Counted from the stretch's first letter, positions 19,584 through 30,762 are shown. The stretch is DNA of 64,000 nucleotides from Endotrypanum monterogeii (GCA_000333855.2 CM007320.1:883761-947760), one strand, 5' to 3'. Numbers and translations: made by a program. The notes: a model not told the origin generated them from the sequence alone.

Positions 19584-19593
19584 NNNNNNNNNN
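19584..19593. other. Assembly gap (10 N)
   Basis: Ten N between copy C and a poly-T run (about 19594-19607). Unlike the first gap, the sequence on the right (poly-T and attttcatctatttt) does not occur at the left contig end, so a simple overlap does not explain it. A homopolymer inside a true tandem repeat may have broken the assembly. Confidence 0.98.
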
Positions 19594-19623
19594 TTTTTTT
19601 TTTTTTTATTTTTCATCTATTTT

Positions 19624-20053
19624 ATTTCAACGGTGGATCGCGGGTCTTTCGTCCTGCAGAGTAGCACGGGGTCGAAACAGAGCTCCATAGAAAAAAAAAG
19701 CCTCAGGGGCGGCCGGGTACACCGGTGCGCACCCGCTGCGCACTACATCCAAGCACGGCGTCCAGAGGGCAGAAGTAGCATCCTGGCTAGCGAGGGAGTG
19801 GGAGGTGCGCAGAACCGCATGCCCATCAACCCCAATGTGCATATCCGCAGAGGAGGTCGCGTCGTTTCCATGAGGCCCCGGAAAAGCTGGCAGGTCACAG
19901 ACACAGGAGGGATGACGAGACCGCCTCGGCTGACGCCACTGTGCCGTGAGAGCAACAATGCGGCGACTGTGTTTGTGTTGCGAGCACGCGTCTTGTTGAC
20001 CTCGTTGTTTATAGAGTGATACCCCTCAACGAATAGTACATGAAAAAAAAAAA
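19624..20053 (+). mobile_element. SIDER-like short retroposon, copy D (complete)
   Basis: The only copy with both ends visible: it starts atttcaacggtgg at 19624, carries the shared core from 19719 and ends in 11 A (20043-20053). It is head-to-tail with copy C. No open frame in it is conserved as protein. Confidence 0.55.
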
Positions 20054-20718
20054 TGTCGCATTTAAAGGGTAGATGTGATTTGAAAAGTCGAAATACGTAG
20101 TGGCGCTAGCGTGCACGTGAAAGTGCACGTTGCATGTTTAAGGGTGCCTTTCTGATGAGCATGGGATTATTGAGCTGCGGTGCGGAAAGTAACTGCACTC
20201 TACCTTTTATTGTAATTATTTCGAAGTCTTTGTCACGTGATGTTTTCTGGTTCATGTGTACACCTGACGCGAGTTCGGGAAGTGTACGGTGGTCGGCCGT
20301 TCAACTCTGAAGCGCACACCGGAAAAATGATGATGATGATGTGTGTGTGTGTGTGTGTGTGTGTGTCGTGTCTGTAACCCCCGGGAACCCACTTGATGTT
20401 GTTAGAGCGTATCGCTCTAGCCTTGCACCTGTAGCACTGACTCTTTTTTTTTCTCCTGCTCTTGACCGTACACTTCATTCTTGCTCCTCATTCCCACTCC
20501 TCTTATATGCTCTGTGGCGCTTTTGGCGACGGAGGAGAAACAGAGTCATTCACATTTATCGACAGCCCTTACACGCCCACTTTTCCAATTATATTCTCTC
20601 AATCCTGTGGTGTCTACCCTCCCCTCTTTTTTTTTCGTTACTGTTGCCGTTGAGGGTTAGTGGCAGTGGTGATTCTCCTTTCCACCGTCCGTCCCTCCCT
20701 CCCTCCCCCGACAGACAG

Positions 20719-20724
<6 letters not shown>

Positions 20725-20749
<25 letters not shown>
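20725..20749. repeat. (TA)n microsatellite immediately upstream of a start codon
   Basis: About 12 AT units ending 21 nt before the ATG at 20771. A candidate acceptor AG lies between them at 20755-20756. Confidence 0.95.
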
Positions 20750-20770
20750 CATATTAGTTCTCTTGAACCC

Positions 20771-22102
20771 ATGGCTGAAGCAAAAGTGGTAGCCAACTTG
20801 GCTGAGGTGTGCGCAAGTGGTGCAGAAGTCTACAGCGCGTGGACAACAGCCAAAGCGGTGGTGAAGCGCCGATATCTTGCCACAAAGACCCAGGGAAAAT
20901 TCGAGGACTGCGCTGAGCTGCTCGTTTCCCTGACGCGGGTGCTGCGTACATATTTGCGCATCGATCTTGCTCGGGAGCTTCTTCAAGATGTACTCTTTCC
21001 AGTGATGGAGCACTTCGCTGCAGAGATGGCCGCGGGTGCTGCAGTTACCGGGCTGGAAGACTGCCCCGCAGCACGGTCCTCATTCGATGCTGCGGCTGAA
21101 GAATTTTTACAGCGTGTGTTTGACACGCTTGCCGGTGCCACCTCCTGCACGTACTCCTTGACAGGTTCTCTGCCACTCACCGTGGGGTGGAACGCGGGAA
21201 CGGATGGCAGCGGTGTGGATCCCGCTGCGGCGCAGCAACAGGATGCTGCGCCATGGGTCGAAGACGTCGTTCTGGAATTTTCCATTCGCGCGTCGTTTTT
21301 TCTTTCACAGCGTCCTCACATGGAAGAATCACTATTTCGGTGGTCGCAGAACCTGTATTTTACATACGAGCAGCTTCTCGTTCTCCGGCAGGCTCACCCC
21401 TCATCCAATTCTCCTGCTCCCTCGCCGCCTTTGCCTGCTCCGATGCTTGCAGCGCAGCTTCTTCGCATGAGCGTATTTAGCGAGGTCAGCAAAAATCGAG
21501 TAGAGAACAGAGCCGGGGTATTCACTCTACGATCGCCCGTGTCTGCCGCTGTGTATTGGCTCACGCACTTTTCCCAGCAGCCAAATGCGGTCAATCATCT
21601 CTTTGCTCGGTACGTCTACTTTGACATCCTGTCTCGGGGCTTGCAGCGGAGCTCTACCGCTGCCAACCCACAGAATAAGGGGGTTCTTTCGGCAACGCTG
21701 CCGCACGGTGGCTTGGGATCGGCTTTGGAGAGGGTTTGTTCGTTAAAGCCTCGGGATGCGATTTTAATGGCGCGCGCCGCAGTGGAGACGTACCGGCAGG
21801 CATTTCCTCATTTTTTGAAACAAAAGTTCGGCTGTGTAACAGAGATTGGTGGTAAAGACTCTTCTGTCGATCGAGCATACGCCCACTTATACAAGTGGAC
21901 GTGGTTTCTCGACTCACTGACTCTCATCCTCGTGTACAGCAGTGTGTGCCGAGACACCGCAGGCCGATGCTCTGATGGCATGCGTCTCGCGGAGGCTCAG
22001 CAGCGTGTGTGTGCACAAGTCCTTAAACTATATACTGCTGTGGCAGCCGAACTCCCCGAGCTGAACTGGAAGGAGCTTTTGGCTACTTATATCCATCTTT
22101 AG
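20771..22102 (+). CDS. Conserved-looking helical protein of unknown function (possible GET4/TRC35-like)
   Basis: 443 residues from the first in-frame ATG at 20771. The frame continues upstream through TyrIle codons of the (TA)n tract and these are not coding. The protein is Ala/Leu-rich and predicted almost wholly helical, with no membrane segment or signal peptide. I do not recognise it with confidence. Its order of parts weakly recalls GET4/TRC35: an N-terminal repeat-like helix set (KFEDCAELLVSLTRVL, RIDLARELLQDVL), a middle section with a long variable loop (about 130-170), a DAILMARAAVETYRQAFPHF stretch, and a C-terminal KWTWFLDSLTLILVYSS helix like the WFLLLAV helix near the GET4 C-terminus. 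GET4 is usually about 300-330 residues, so this would be an enlarged form. The resemblance is by eye only and could equally reflect a generic helical-repeat fold. Confidence 0.85.
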   Translation: MAEAKVVANLAEVCASGAEVYSAWTTAKAVVKRRYLATKTQGKFEDCAELLVSLTRVLRTYLRIDLARELLQDVLFPVMEHFAAEMAAGAAVTGLEDCPAARSSFDAAAEEFLQRVFDTLAGATSCTYSLTGSLPLTVGWNAGTDGSGVDPAAAQQQDAAPWVEDVVLEFSIRASFFLSQRPHMEESLFRWSQNLYFTYEQLLVLRQAHPSSNSPAPSPPLPAPMLAAQLLRMSVFSEVSKNRVENRAGVFTLRSPVSAAVYWLTHFSQQPNAVNHLFARYVYFDILSRGLQRSSTAANPQNKGVLSATLPHGGLGSALERVCSLKPRDAILMARAAVETYRQAFPHFLKQKFGCVTEIGGKDSSVDRAYAHLYKWTWFLDSLTLILVYSSVCRDTAGRCSDGMRLAEAQQRVCAQVLKLYTAVAAELPELNWKELLATYIHL

Positions 22103-23004
22103 GTGTAAGCAAAGAATTGAGAACGAGAAAGGGGGGCTACGCGCGTGCGTGCGTGCGTGCGTGTGTGCGCGTGTGTATGACTGCGGTTGTGTCTTCACCG
22201 CAATGCTTTTTTTTTTTTTGTCAATCAACATACGTGTTGGATATGCGTGTTGTCGCGTATGTTTTGTTTGATTTCATCGGTGAGATAAAGAGAAGGGGAG
22301 CAAGGGCGAACACAACATTCCCATTCCGCACATTCTCCATATAAACTGATTGGCCTCTCAGTATTGCCACGGGCGATGAGAAGAGCAAATGAGGGCTACC
22401 CCGCCAAAGAATTCTCCTTTCCTTTCTTCCACTCCTCTTTATCCTTGGAACCGCATGTGTCATGCCGTGAGGCGTTTATTATAGAAAGGCTTTGTGGATC
22501 GGTGTGCATTCCCAGCAGGTGCACCGCACAAGCACATCATGTGTTACCCTTGTTCTCTTCCCTCCCGAGTTGGTTGAGGCCAGGCAGAGGGGGGAGGGCC
22601 TAGTCTGGAAGATCTTCAGCACCAACACGCGAGATGCACTGTAACTCCCCCTCCTCCTCCTCCTTTTCCCCATTTGAGTTTTGTTGAAGCTGTCGCCCAT
22701 TCGAGCGGGACGCGTCGGAAAAGACGGCACTGGCATCGATCTCTCGACTTCTTCTTTGAGTGGTTTCAGCATAGCCTGGCATACCTCTCTGAACTTTTTT
22801 TTTTTGTTTGAGAAGAAAGCAAGGGGCCCTGGTTGGGCCAGCTACTCACTAACGTGTACATATTCCCTCTCCGTCAAGGCGGACGCGAAGAGGTAAGTGC
22901 CCCTCCCTCCCTCCCCCCTTTGTTTACCTGTCGGCCGCCCCACATATTCCTTTATCGATTTCCTTTCCTCGTGAGTTTGTCATCTCCTATCCGCACCCCT
23001 AGAA
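22103..23004. other. Intergenic spacer before BBS4
   Basis: Contains a (GTGC/GT)n tract directly after the stop (about 22143-22176), poly-T near 22207-22219 and 22797-22806, and a C/T-rich stretch (22899-23000) running up to the BBS4 start. No gene was recognised. Confidence 0.7.
23001..23002 (+). promoter_or_regulatory. Candidate spliced-leader acceptor AG for BBS4
   Basis: The pyrimidine-rich tract tcatctcctatccgcacccct ends in AG two bases before the ATG at 23005. It would give an extremely short 5' UTR apart from the spliced leader; an AG near 22973 is an alternative. Confidence 0.35.
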
Positions 23005-24462
23005 ATGCAAACTATCGGAAGTCTTGCTCCCGAGGTGGCGTCTTCTTGGGAGCACGGCAGGGCCTCAGACGGCTCCGGCACCGAGTTGGCTGCAACCGGC
23101 ACCTCGCCCTCTAACCCAGAGAAAAAAATTCTCAAAGACATGCGCAGCATCCGCGAGCGGCGCAACTGGCTCATACACTTGCTCTACGTTCAACAGGAGT
23201 ACAGCAACTGTCTCGAGGTCATCGAGGCGCAACTCCGCGAGACGGAGGGAACGTGTGAATACGCTCTCTACGTTAAGGGTCTGCTAAAGCGGCTGGAGGG
23301 TTCTCTCTACGAGTCTCTGGAGCTGATCCAAGCGGCGGTCATGGTTAGTCCCGAGAACGCAGCCACGCGAACACAACTCGGCCGCGCCCTTTCCCTACTT
23401 GGTCGCCACGAGGAAGCGATTGGGGCGTTTGAGGAGGCGGCCAGCATTCGCTCCATCAAGGGTCTTGGCGCAGATTGGGAGATCCCGTATAGCATCGCTC
23501 TTTGCCATCTACATCGACGGCAGTACCTTCGCGCCATTGACTCCTTCATGGAGTCGCTCACTATTCAGCGCCACGACTGCACGTACTTGCATTTGGGGAA
23601 GGCGGCGCTGCTGGCGGAAAAATACGAGACAGCGCTGCAGGTGTACGAGGAGGCTGTGGTGGTGTCGCCGAGAAATCCCGACCTCCTCGCGATGCTCGGG
23701 CACCTGTACCTCCAACAAGGCGACCCGGGTGCTGCGTTCGAGTACCTGGGCCGATGTCTCACCATTAACCCCGCCCACGTCGATGCCCTCGTAGCTGCCT
23801 CCAGTATTATTCAGGACAACGGTGACTATGATGTGGCGCTGACTAAATACCGCACCGTGGTGGCGCAGCAGCCGTCCTGCCCGCAAGTGTGGAATAATAT
23901 AGGTGCCTGCTTCATTGGCAAGAAAATGACGTATGCGGCGATTGCATGTCTTCGGAAATCCATCTTTCTCTCTCCGTTTGATTGGATTAGCCATTATAAC
24001 TTGGGCGTTGCGTATCTGATGATTGGTCGGTATTGCTCGGCATTGCAAAGCCTGAACGCGGCCGTCAATTTGCACGCGAACCACGCACCAAGCTTTATGC
24101 TCATTGGTATTTGTCTCGGGGAGATGAAGGACTTGCCAAATGCGTGTCGTGCCTACGAGCGTGCCCTCGCAATGCAAGATGATTTCCTTGTGTACCTCAA
24201 CTACGCTGTGACGCTCTACAATTCGGGTGCCGTGCGAGAGGCGGAGGTGAAATTCCGTGTCTTTCGCAGCGTCTGGAACAGTCTCGAAGCAGAGCAGCGC
24301 CGAGAGCAGTCTTCACGCATACCTGCAGTCGTTCGCGAGTTGGAGGATTTATTGACATCGTCGCTTCCGCTGACGGTCGCCCCCGCGGTCGTCCCGGGGG
24401 ACGACAAGGCGATTCCTGATGCCCCTGCATCGGCTTCCAAGCCGGGGTCGGTGGTGCAATAG
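23005..24462 (+). CDS. BBS4: Bardet-Biedl syndrome 4 protein homologue (BBSome TPR subunit)
   Basis: 485 residues (human BBS4 is 519). After a variable 45-residue leader the protein follows BBS4 closely: RRNWLIHLLYVQQEY, CLEVIEAQLRET, CEYALYVKGLLKRLEG, YESLELIQ and then a series of tetratricopeptide repeats through about residue 430. Diagnostic segments are YDVALTKYRTVV, WNNIGACFIGKK, FDWISHYNLG and YLNYAVTLYNSG. The C-terminal 50 residues are low-complexity. BBS4 is a subunit of the BBSome, an Arf-like-GTPase-dependent coat that moves membrane proteins into and out of cilia; here it would act at the flagellum and flagellar pocket. The ATG at 23005 is the first in frame after a pyrimidine tract. 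No truncation or frameshift is seen. Confidence 0.95.
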   Translation: MQTIGSLAPEVASSWEHGRASDGSGTELAATGTSPSNPEKKILKDMRSIRERRNWLIHLLYVQQEYSNCLEVIEAQLRETEGTCEYALYVKGLLKRLEGSLYESLELIQAAVMVSPENAATRTQLGRALSLLGRHEEAIGAFEEAASIRSIKGLGADWEIPYSIALCHLHRRQYLRAIDSFMESLTIQRHDCTYLHLGKAALLAEKYETALQVYEEAVVVSPRNPDLLAMLGHLYLQQGDPGAAFEYLGRCLTINPAHVDALVAASSIIQDNGDYDVALTKYRTVVAQQPSCPQVWNNIGACFIGKKMTYAAIACLRKSIFLSPFDWISHYNLGVAYLMIGRYCSALQSLNAAVNLHANHAPSFMLIGICLGEMKDLPNACRAYERALAMQDDFLVYLNYAVTLYNSGAVREAEVKFRVFRSVWNSLEAEQRREQSSRIPAVVRELEDLLTSSLPLTVAPAVVPGDDKAIPDAPASASKPGSVVQ

Positions 24463-25989
24463 GCAAAGGTGCACACACACACGAAAAAAAAAAGAAAAAA
24501 AAACGTCGCACGTGGTCTTTTCGCGATACACTTCAAAGAAGGTAACGTGTGGAGAGGTAGGTAAGGGGCGGATAAAGGAGGCCTGACGCTAACTGCTGAT
24601 GTCGCAAAGGGTTTCATATTCCATGACAAAAAAAAACATTGGACGTACCGGCGTGGTTTCCGTTTGCTTTTTTGCGACGTCTCCTGCGTACCCCCCCCCT
24701 CCCCTCCCTCCGACATACACACATACACACACACACACACACACATTGATCGCCGCTCGTCTCAACTATTTCTGCTTCGTATCTCAAGTGTCCGTCCTTG
24801 CCCATCCCGTGCCACTCTTCTTGCACCGCTTTTCGGTGAAAGGGCGATTCTTTCCTCTTACAGTTTCTATTTGACTCACCACCCTCTTTGAATGTCCTGT
24901 GTCTCCCAGGATATTCTCCCGCTTTTCATACATTGTCAACGCCTTCATGAGGAACAAACATGTACTCTACCAAAGAAAAGTGACATGTATTAGGATACTT
25001 ACTTATGTTCTCAGGCACCCTTTAGAATTTTTTTTTTTCAAACATGGCCATCAAAGCTTTCGGTGATCGATGAGTGCTCACCCAGCGAGTGTGTATGTAT
25101 GTGTGTATGTGTGTGTGTGTGTGTGTGTGTGTATGGGGGCTCTCTCTCTCTCTCCCTTGGTCCACGTTTTATCCCCCTTTCCGCTTGTGCGTGGGGCACA
25201 TATGTGTTCCATCTCTCCCCTTTCCCCTCTTCTTGCTCTTCCTCAGCGGCTTTTCGCTTTCATCCCTTTCCCCATAACCTCCTGCCTAACCCATGTCACA
25301 CCCTTCGCCTGTATAGAATTTACTAGGTCTGACATCTCATGGCACAGAAAGGGGTGGGTTCAAGAAGCTCGTGTGCACACACACACAAAAAGTTACATCT
25401 CAACGAGGCAAAACACAGACCGAGACATCGGCATACCCCATTTTTTAGACTGCCTTTTTCTCTACTAAGAGAACCCCTAAACACGAAAAGCAGGTACACT
25501 GGGAACATTCATCACCTGTGCTTTTTTTTTTTTTACTGTGTGTGTGTGTGTGTGTTTGTGCTTACTAGTAGTAGCAGTAGATACTTGCAATGAAACTTTT
25601 CATTATCTGACCACGGAAGCATTGTCAGGCCTTCATATTCTGTTTCCCCGATTCAGAGATATACGAACACAACCCTTCCGTGCCTGCTTGCGAACGGGCG
25701 CGTACAAATAACAAAGACATCGTTCAGACGCTCACCTTTGTGTTACGGCCCTTGATTTTATTCTTCTTACAGCCAACTATTTGATTTCTTTGTCTTCCCT
25801 TTTTGAGGAGTGGCAACTCGTGTGGAGGACACACACCCACAGACACCACAGACCCCAAAGCGACATGTAATATCACATTATCGAAAAGAATAAGAATACT
25901 AAAAAAAAAAATTAATCAAAAAATATATATACTCCCCTCTTCCCTTCTTGGAGAGCCAGCCACCTCTCTGTATTTTCGGCAATACTGAC

Positions 25990-26515
25990 CCTCGCCCAGT
26001 GGTACAAAAGTCCATGTACTCGCATCTAAGGTGAACGGGACGTATCGCAATCACTTTCTGCGGTTGGGTTCTATATAGCATGGGGATCACCGCAAACGTG
26101 CCTAACAGGGCGGGGGGGGGAGTGCGCATATCTGTTCGGCCAATAGCTGTGAAAAACTGTCAGCATAAAGCGGGTGTAACCCCTCCGCAGAATGCTTATG
26201 CCAACTGTCGGGCTGTGGTCCTCTACTCCCTGAAAGAATGAAATTTGTAACGACCCGAATCAGGCATGTAGCAGTGCGAGAGCATACAGAGGGTGGTTAG
26301 GGCTGGACTAATGGGATTGTGTGCAGCTACTGGAGTTGGCGTTTGCCGCCACACTTGGTCTACCACCTTAGCCCACTAAACTGTATGACCTGTGCCCGAT
26401 ACTCTGCCGAGTCTGCAATTGAAGCGACTGCATGGCGATACGGGAAGATTGGGAACCGCCCTACATATCGCAACGTAGCTCTTCTAGTCCAGTCGCGCAC
26501 CTTCAAATGCTATTC
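25990..26515. other. Island of complex sequence, possible non-coding RNA or 3' UTR remnant
   Basis: About 525 bp without homopolymers or microsatellites apart from one G-run near 26113, inside otherwise low-complexity spacer. It contains an imperfect hairpin at 26163-26201: gcataa pairs with ttatgc on the outside and gcgg with ccgc inside. No known RNA family signature was recognised and no frame on either strand looks like a known protein. Confidence 0.3.
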
Positions 26516-26595
26516 CGTGATAGTATTATCATCTCCTTCCCTGTTTCTCCTCCTTTTGAATTTTTTTTGTTTCTTTTACACTTGCTTCTGTCAGT

Positions 26596-26627
<32 letters not shown>

Positions 26628-27469
26628 TTCCTTATATCATCCTTCCAAATTTCAGAGACTTCCCTAATTCAGTCCCGTTTTCTCCTGCGTTGTTGGCCAT
26701 CACACACACACACAAACTATCAAATATACATTTATACATCTATTGCTATCACAATTATTTCTTTTTTTTTCCTTTTTGCCTGTCTCTGAAAACGTTCTGA
26801 CACGCGCACTTGCATACATCCACTATAACAGCGCCTTGCATCGCTCGATCTCCCATCATCCTCTCCTCTTTGCCCTTTCCTTCTACCCCTCACGTCGTGC
26901 CATCTGTTCTTGCAAACACCAGAAAATAGGGCAAGGGCACGACACACGCAATAGTCGACTCACACACAAACGGAAGGTGCGTATTTCATTCCTCACACCA
27001 TCCCCCACCCAAAAAAAAAAAGAGAAGTTGCTGAAACTGAGAGAGCTTTGTTCTCTTTCTTTCTCTGTGCATATTTTTATATACAAGTATACGCGCCACG
27101 ACTAAGACGTAAAGCATCCGCGCATACATAGATAACTATACATATATATATTCATTTGTTTCCTTGCCTCTTTTATATTCCTGCAATTTTTTATGTAGCA
27201 CTTCCTCCTTGGTTCCATCCATCCATTCGTTCATTCATCTATCCTCTCCAGTCTCGCGCAAATACACACAGGGCCCCTCCCTCATCAAAAAATAAAAATA
27301 AAACGCGAACAGAGGATATAACAAAATCTCTCCACCGTCACCCACCTTCCGTCCCACCCTCCGTGAACGCTTCACCTTCCACCATATCCGCCCTTCTGTG
27401 CCTCATATTTCGTCTCTTTTTATTCGTTTTTCGCTTTCACAGTGAGGTGAAAAAAAAAAAATATCCTGT

Positions 27470-27679
27470 ATGCTGACTTCTCTGTTTCCGAAAACTGACA
27501 TATCAAACATCTTTGTACTACAACGCGGATGTGAGAGGAGCGTTTTCGTTGACACCCAAATTTCTGAGCGTGGCTTCGCTATACATTTCTACTCCCTTTT
27601 GTGTTTGTGTGTGTCTTCATCAGATACAGACGAAAAGAGTTGGTGTATCGCAAAGCCTAGCAGAGGCGCTGTGGCGTGA
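27470..27679 (+). CDS. Candidate small ORF (69 aa), unverified
   Basis: A pyrimidine-rich tract (about 27405-27440) ends in CAG (AG 27441-27442), and the first ATG after it, 28 nt downstream, opens a 69-codon frame (MLTSLFPKTDISNIFV...). The product has no recognised domain. The start context is that of a trans-spliced gene, but such tracts are abundant in this spacer, so chance is likely. Confidence 0.2.
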   Translation: MLTSLFPKTDISNIFVLQRGCERSVFVDTQISERGFAIHFYSLLCLCVSSSDTDEKSWCIAKPSRGAVA

Positions 27680-30673
27680 TTTCGTACGTTGACATTTTTT
27701 GTTTTCCGACACCTGCTCCCAAGTCTCTTCCAGCCTTTTCCCCTCTTTTCACGTGCCTCATCGCAGACTTCTTGTCCGCCGCATCGCCCCCTCCCCCTCC
27801 CTCTTTTCCCTTCCCTTTCACCCTTCTACGCAGGGGCGGTGCGTGTCCTTGACAAATCGAGGCCACCATCGGAGGAAAATCGCTTGTTTGACACGAACAG
27901 AGATCTTCTGTCAACACCAGATAGGCGAGAACATCTGCTTGACTGCGTGTAGACAATAATAAACGCAGGTAGGGAAAAAAAGAGGGAAGTAATACGCTGG
28001 GGTGGGGTGTGTGTCGCTGCGGAGCATAGCTTTCCCACTCGGAAAAATAAAAGCTGAGTGGGTCGAGTGGAGTTGGACTTGTGATTTCATCACCCGCACT
28101 CAGTATCTTACATTTTTCTTTCGTTTTTTTTTTTGGTGGTGGGTATCCGTGCTCCGTTATCGTTGCAGTGAGCGATCGAGCGACACACAACAACAACAAA
28201 AAAAAACAAAAAAACGATCAATACGATTACCACTGACTTCTTCCTTCGTTTTCTTTTTTGATTCGTGCTCCCTCCCCCTCTTCCTTTCTCCATCCAGAAG
28301 GACACACTTTTTCTTTTACATCTACTCTTTGTATCTCTTGTAGGGGGTTTCTGGCTATTTTCTCAGCTTCCCAGTTGCCCCCTTTCCATTCAGCACCCCA
28401 ACACGTCTCCATCCTCCTCTTTGCCCTGGGAACCAACTCATACGAAAGATAATTAAAAAAAGAACAGCGAAGCAGAATAAACAAGATTGAAAAAAGAAAA
28501 ATCGGGAACTCTTTGCAAGCAGCACGAAGGAAGAGACGTATCTTGGCGCCTGCTTTTTGAAGCTCACACGCTTCATCATCTCTCTTTTCGCCTCACCTCT
28601 GACCCAGTTCTTGGTGTACATCTTTGCTATTTGTGCTCACCTGTGCGACCTTTTCTCTCTTTAAGTGCACTTGCGTTCATAGGTGTCGATTCTGTTCCCT
28701 GCCCCTTCGCACCTCGCCCACCCACCCCCCCTACCTCCTCCTCCTCCTCTTGTTTCTTTTTCTCCTTCCACATGTGATGCTTTGGGAAAGTGGGGGCATA
28801 AATCCTAAGAGGAAAGAAAAGACGAAACAAAACAAAACCGCAAACTATTCACACAATACTATTTCCCTCCACATTTGTCGCTCTTTTTTTTTTTTTTCTC
28901 TCCGGCTCCCTCCCTCCTCTCCCCGTATTTTCTCCTCTCCCCCTTAAACCACCATCATACCTTAGGTTGTATGGGCGCGATTTTTTTTTTGGGGGTTTGT
29001 TTTTTCTTTCTTTGAAGCCACTGTTTTGCTGCGTTGGTGCATTTTTTATCTTATTTTGAGTCACTTCACTTTTTTCTTTGTAGGGTAGTGGCAATCTCCC
29101 TTAACATTTCTGCGCCTCCACGCAGCCTCCCTCGTTTTCTACGCAGCTTCCATCTCCTCCTCCCCCCTTTTCTGCTGTTTTGCATAACCATCACTTATCC
29201 CTGTTTCACTTGCTCTCCCCTTTTCTCTTCCCCCCTCTCTCTGAGTTGGCGGGTGTGGTTTCTGGGCCACCCCCCCTTCTTTGCCCCGCACCTCTTCTCC
29301 TGTCGGGCTTGTGTGTGTGTGTGTGGGGGTCGTGTGTTTTCTTTTTTCCTCTTCCGTTTTCTGCAGCCCGTCTAGGAAGACCTTTTTTTTTCCCCCAAAA
29401 AACCACGCCTTCTTCCCAGGACCACTGTGTAGGAGAGAATAATAGAGGTCCTGAGAAGAAGAGGAAACACAAACACACAAACGCACGTTTTTTCTCGGGT
29501 GTATTTTCTTTCTTTCCTTCTTTTCCCCCCTTTCCTCTTGCCTTCGCATTAGTGCCGTCTGTTCTGATTAGCTTTTTTTTTTTTCCAGCTTCAGGTATTT
29601 TCTTCGGTGTTCTCAGTCTTTTTTTTTCTGTCACCGCCACCGCTCTCTCTCTCCCCCGATACTTCGGCATTTCTCCGCGTCTTCACCGTTTCTTTTTATC
29701 CGCAGTGTAGTCGTCGTCGTCGTTGTCGTCGTTGTCGTCGTTTGTGCCGGCACTTGTTTCTCCATCTCGTGTGGGTTGTTGACTCGCTCCTGTGCTGGCG
29801 TTGCTCACTTTGCTACTTCTGCCTCCCTTTTTTTCACGTTTTTTTTTTTGTTCTCGTACCTGTTGTCTTTTTCCTTTTTTTTTGATTGTTTCTGCTTGCT
29901 GCTGAACTGTCTCGCCTTGACCTACCCCTGCCTACCTGCCGTCTTTCTTTTTCTCCTCCCTCCTTTTGTGCCACGTGCACCATCAGCTTCTCTCACTGTC
30001 TATCGCGCTGCTTGCTCTTGACAACCCTCCTTTTTTTTTCTTGTGGTACACTTTCACGGTGACGGTGCAACCCGACATTTGTCACATCAATTCAAAAGTG
30101 TGCTTTGTGTGTCACTTGACTTCTGAAATTATTTTTTTTCCCACTCCCCCCTTTTCACATTTCTGATTCTAGCTTGTGTGTGTGTGTGTGTGTTTATCAT
30201 CTCTGCCTCTTTCTTTATCTATTTTTTTTTGTTGGTGTTTACTCGCGTAGAGGATCATCCAACTCTTGCCCTTTTTTGAGCGCGTCCGCGTGTCTCTGTT
30301 CTCCTTGACCCCCTAGCCTCCCACAATCAAACGAACACGTACACATTACTTCTCTCTATCCTGCTATTCTACCTACCCTCACTCTCTTCCTGATTTTTTT
30401 TTCTTGTGTGTGTGTGTGTGCAATCTCTTCGTGAATCAAATTTTTTAGTGCTCTTATTACTCGTCTACCCATCTGAACTGGTGTCGGTCTTCCGATCTTT
30501 TCTGTATCCCTGTCGCTGCTCTCGCTCTCCCTTCCTCCTCTCCTCCGCCCTCCTCGTCAAGTTGCTTCTTCTTTTTTTGGGGGAGCCGCCGCCCTTTCCC
30601 CCCCCCCCGCCCCGCAAAAGACTTTACCAGAAGACATATACATACGGTTGCATTTACACACGCATATATAGAC

Positions 30674-30699
30674 ATATATATATATATATATATATATAA
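30674..30699. repeat. (TA)n microsatellite upstream of the kinase gene
   Basis: About 13 units, ending 91 nt before the ATG at 30791 and upstream of the C-rich tract that precedes the candidate acceptor site. Confidence 0.95.
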
Positions 30700-30762
30700 T
30701 CGAATTCAAATCAACTTCGTATTTTGTGGTTGTTCCTTCCCCCCCCCCCCTCCTCCCACTTC

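Larger units (their letters stand above)
17935..20770. other. Intergenic spacer with tandem SIDER-like elements
   Basis: Holds poly-T and C-rich tracts, a 31-bp (TA)n tract (18560-18590), the two SIDER-like copies around a second assembly gap (19173-20053), a (GT)n tract at about 20340-20366 and a (TA)n tract at 20725-20749 that ends 21 nt before the next start codon. Short frames such as those spanning 19300-20020 are readings of the repeat, not genes. Confidence 0.7.

Noticed and set aside
22893..23002. GTAAGT (22893-22898) and a downstream pyrimidine-AG, resembling a cis-intron before BBS4
   Set aside because: Cis-introns are extremely rare in trypanosomatids, no coding frame precedes the donor, and BBS4 is complete from its ATG.
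26290..26310. A single ttaggg within the spacer island, considered as telomere-like or a telomerase RNA template region
   Set aside because: Only one hexamer, with no tandem repeat and no template-like complement of 1.5 repeats nearby.
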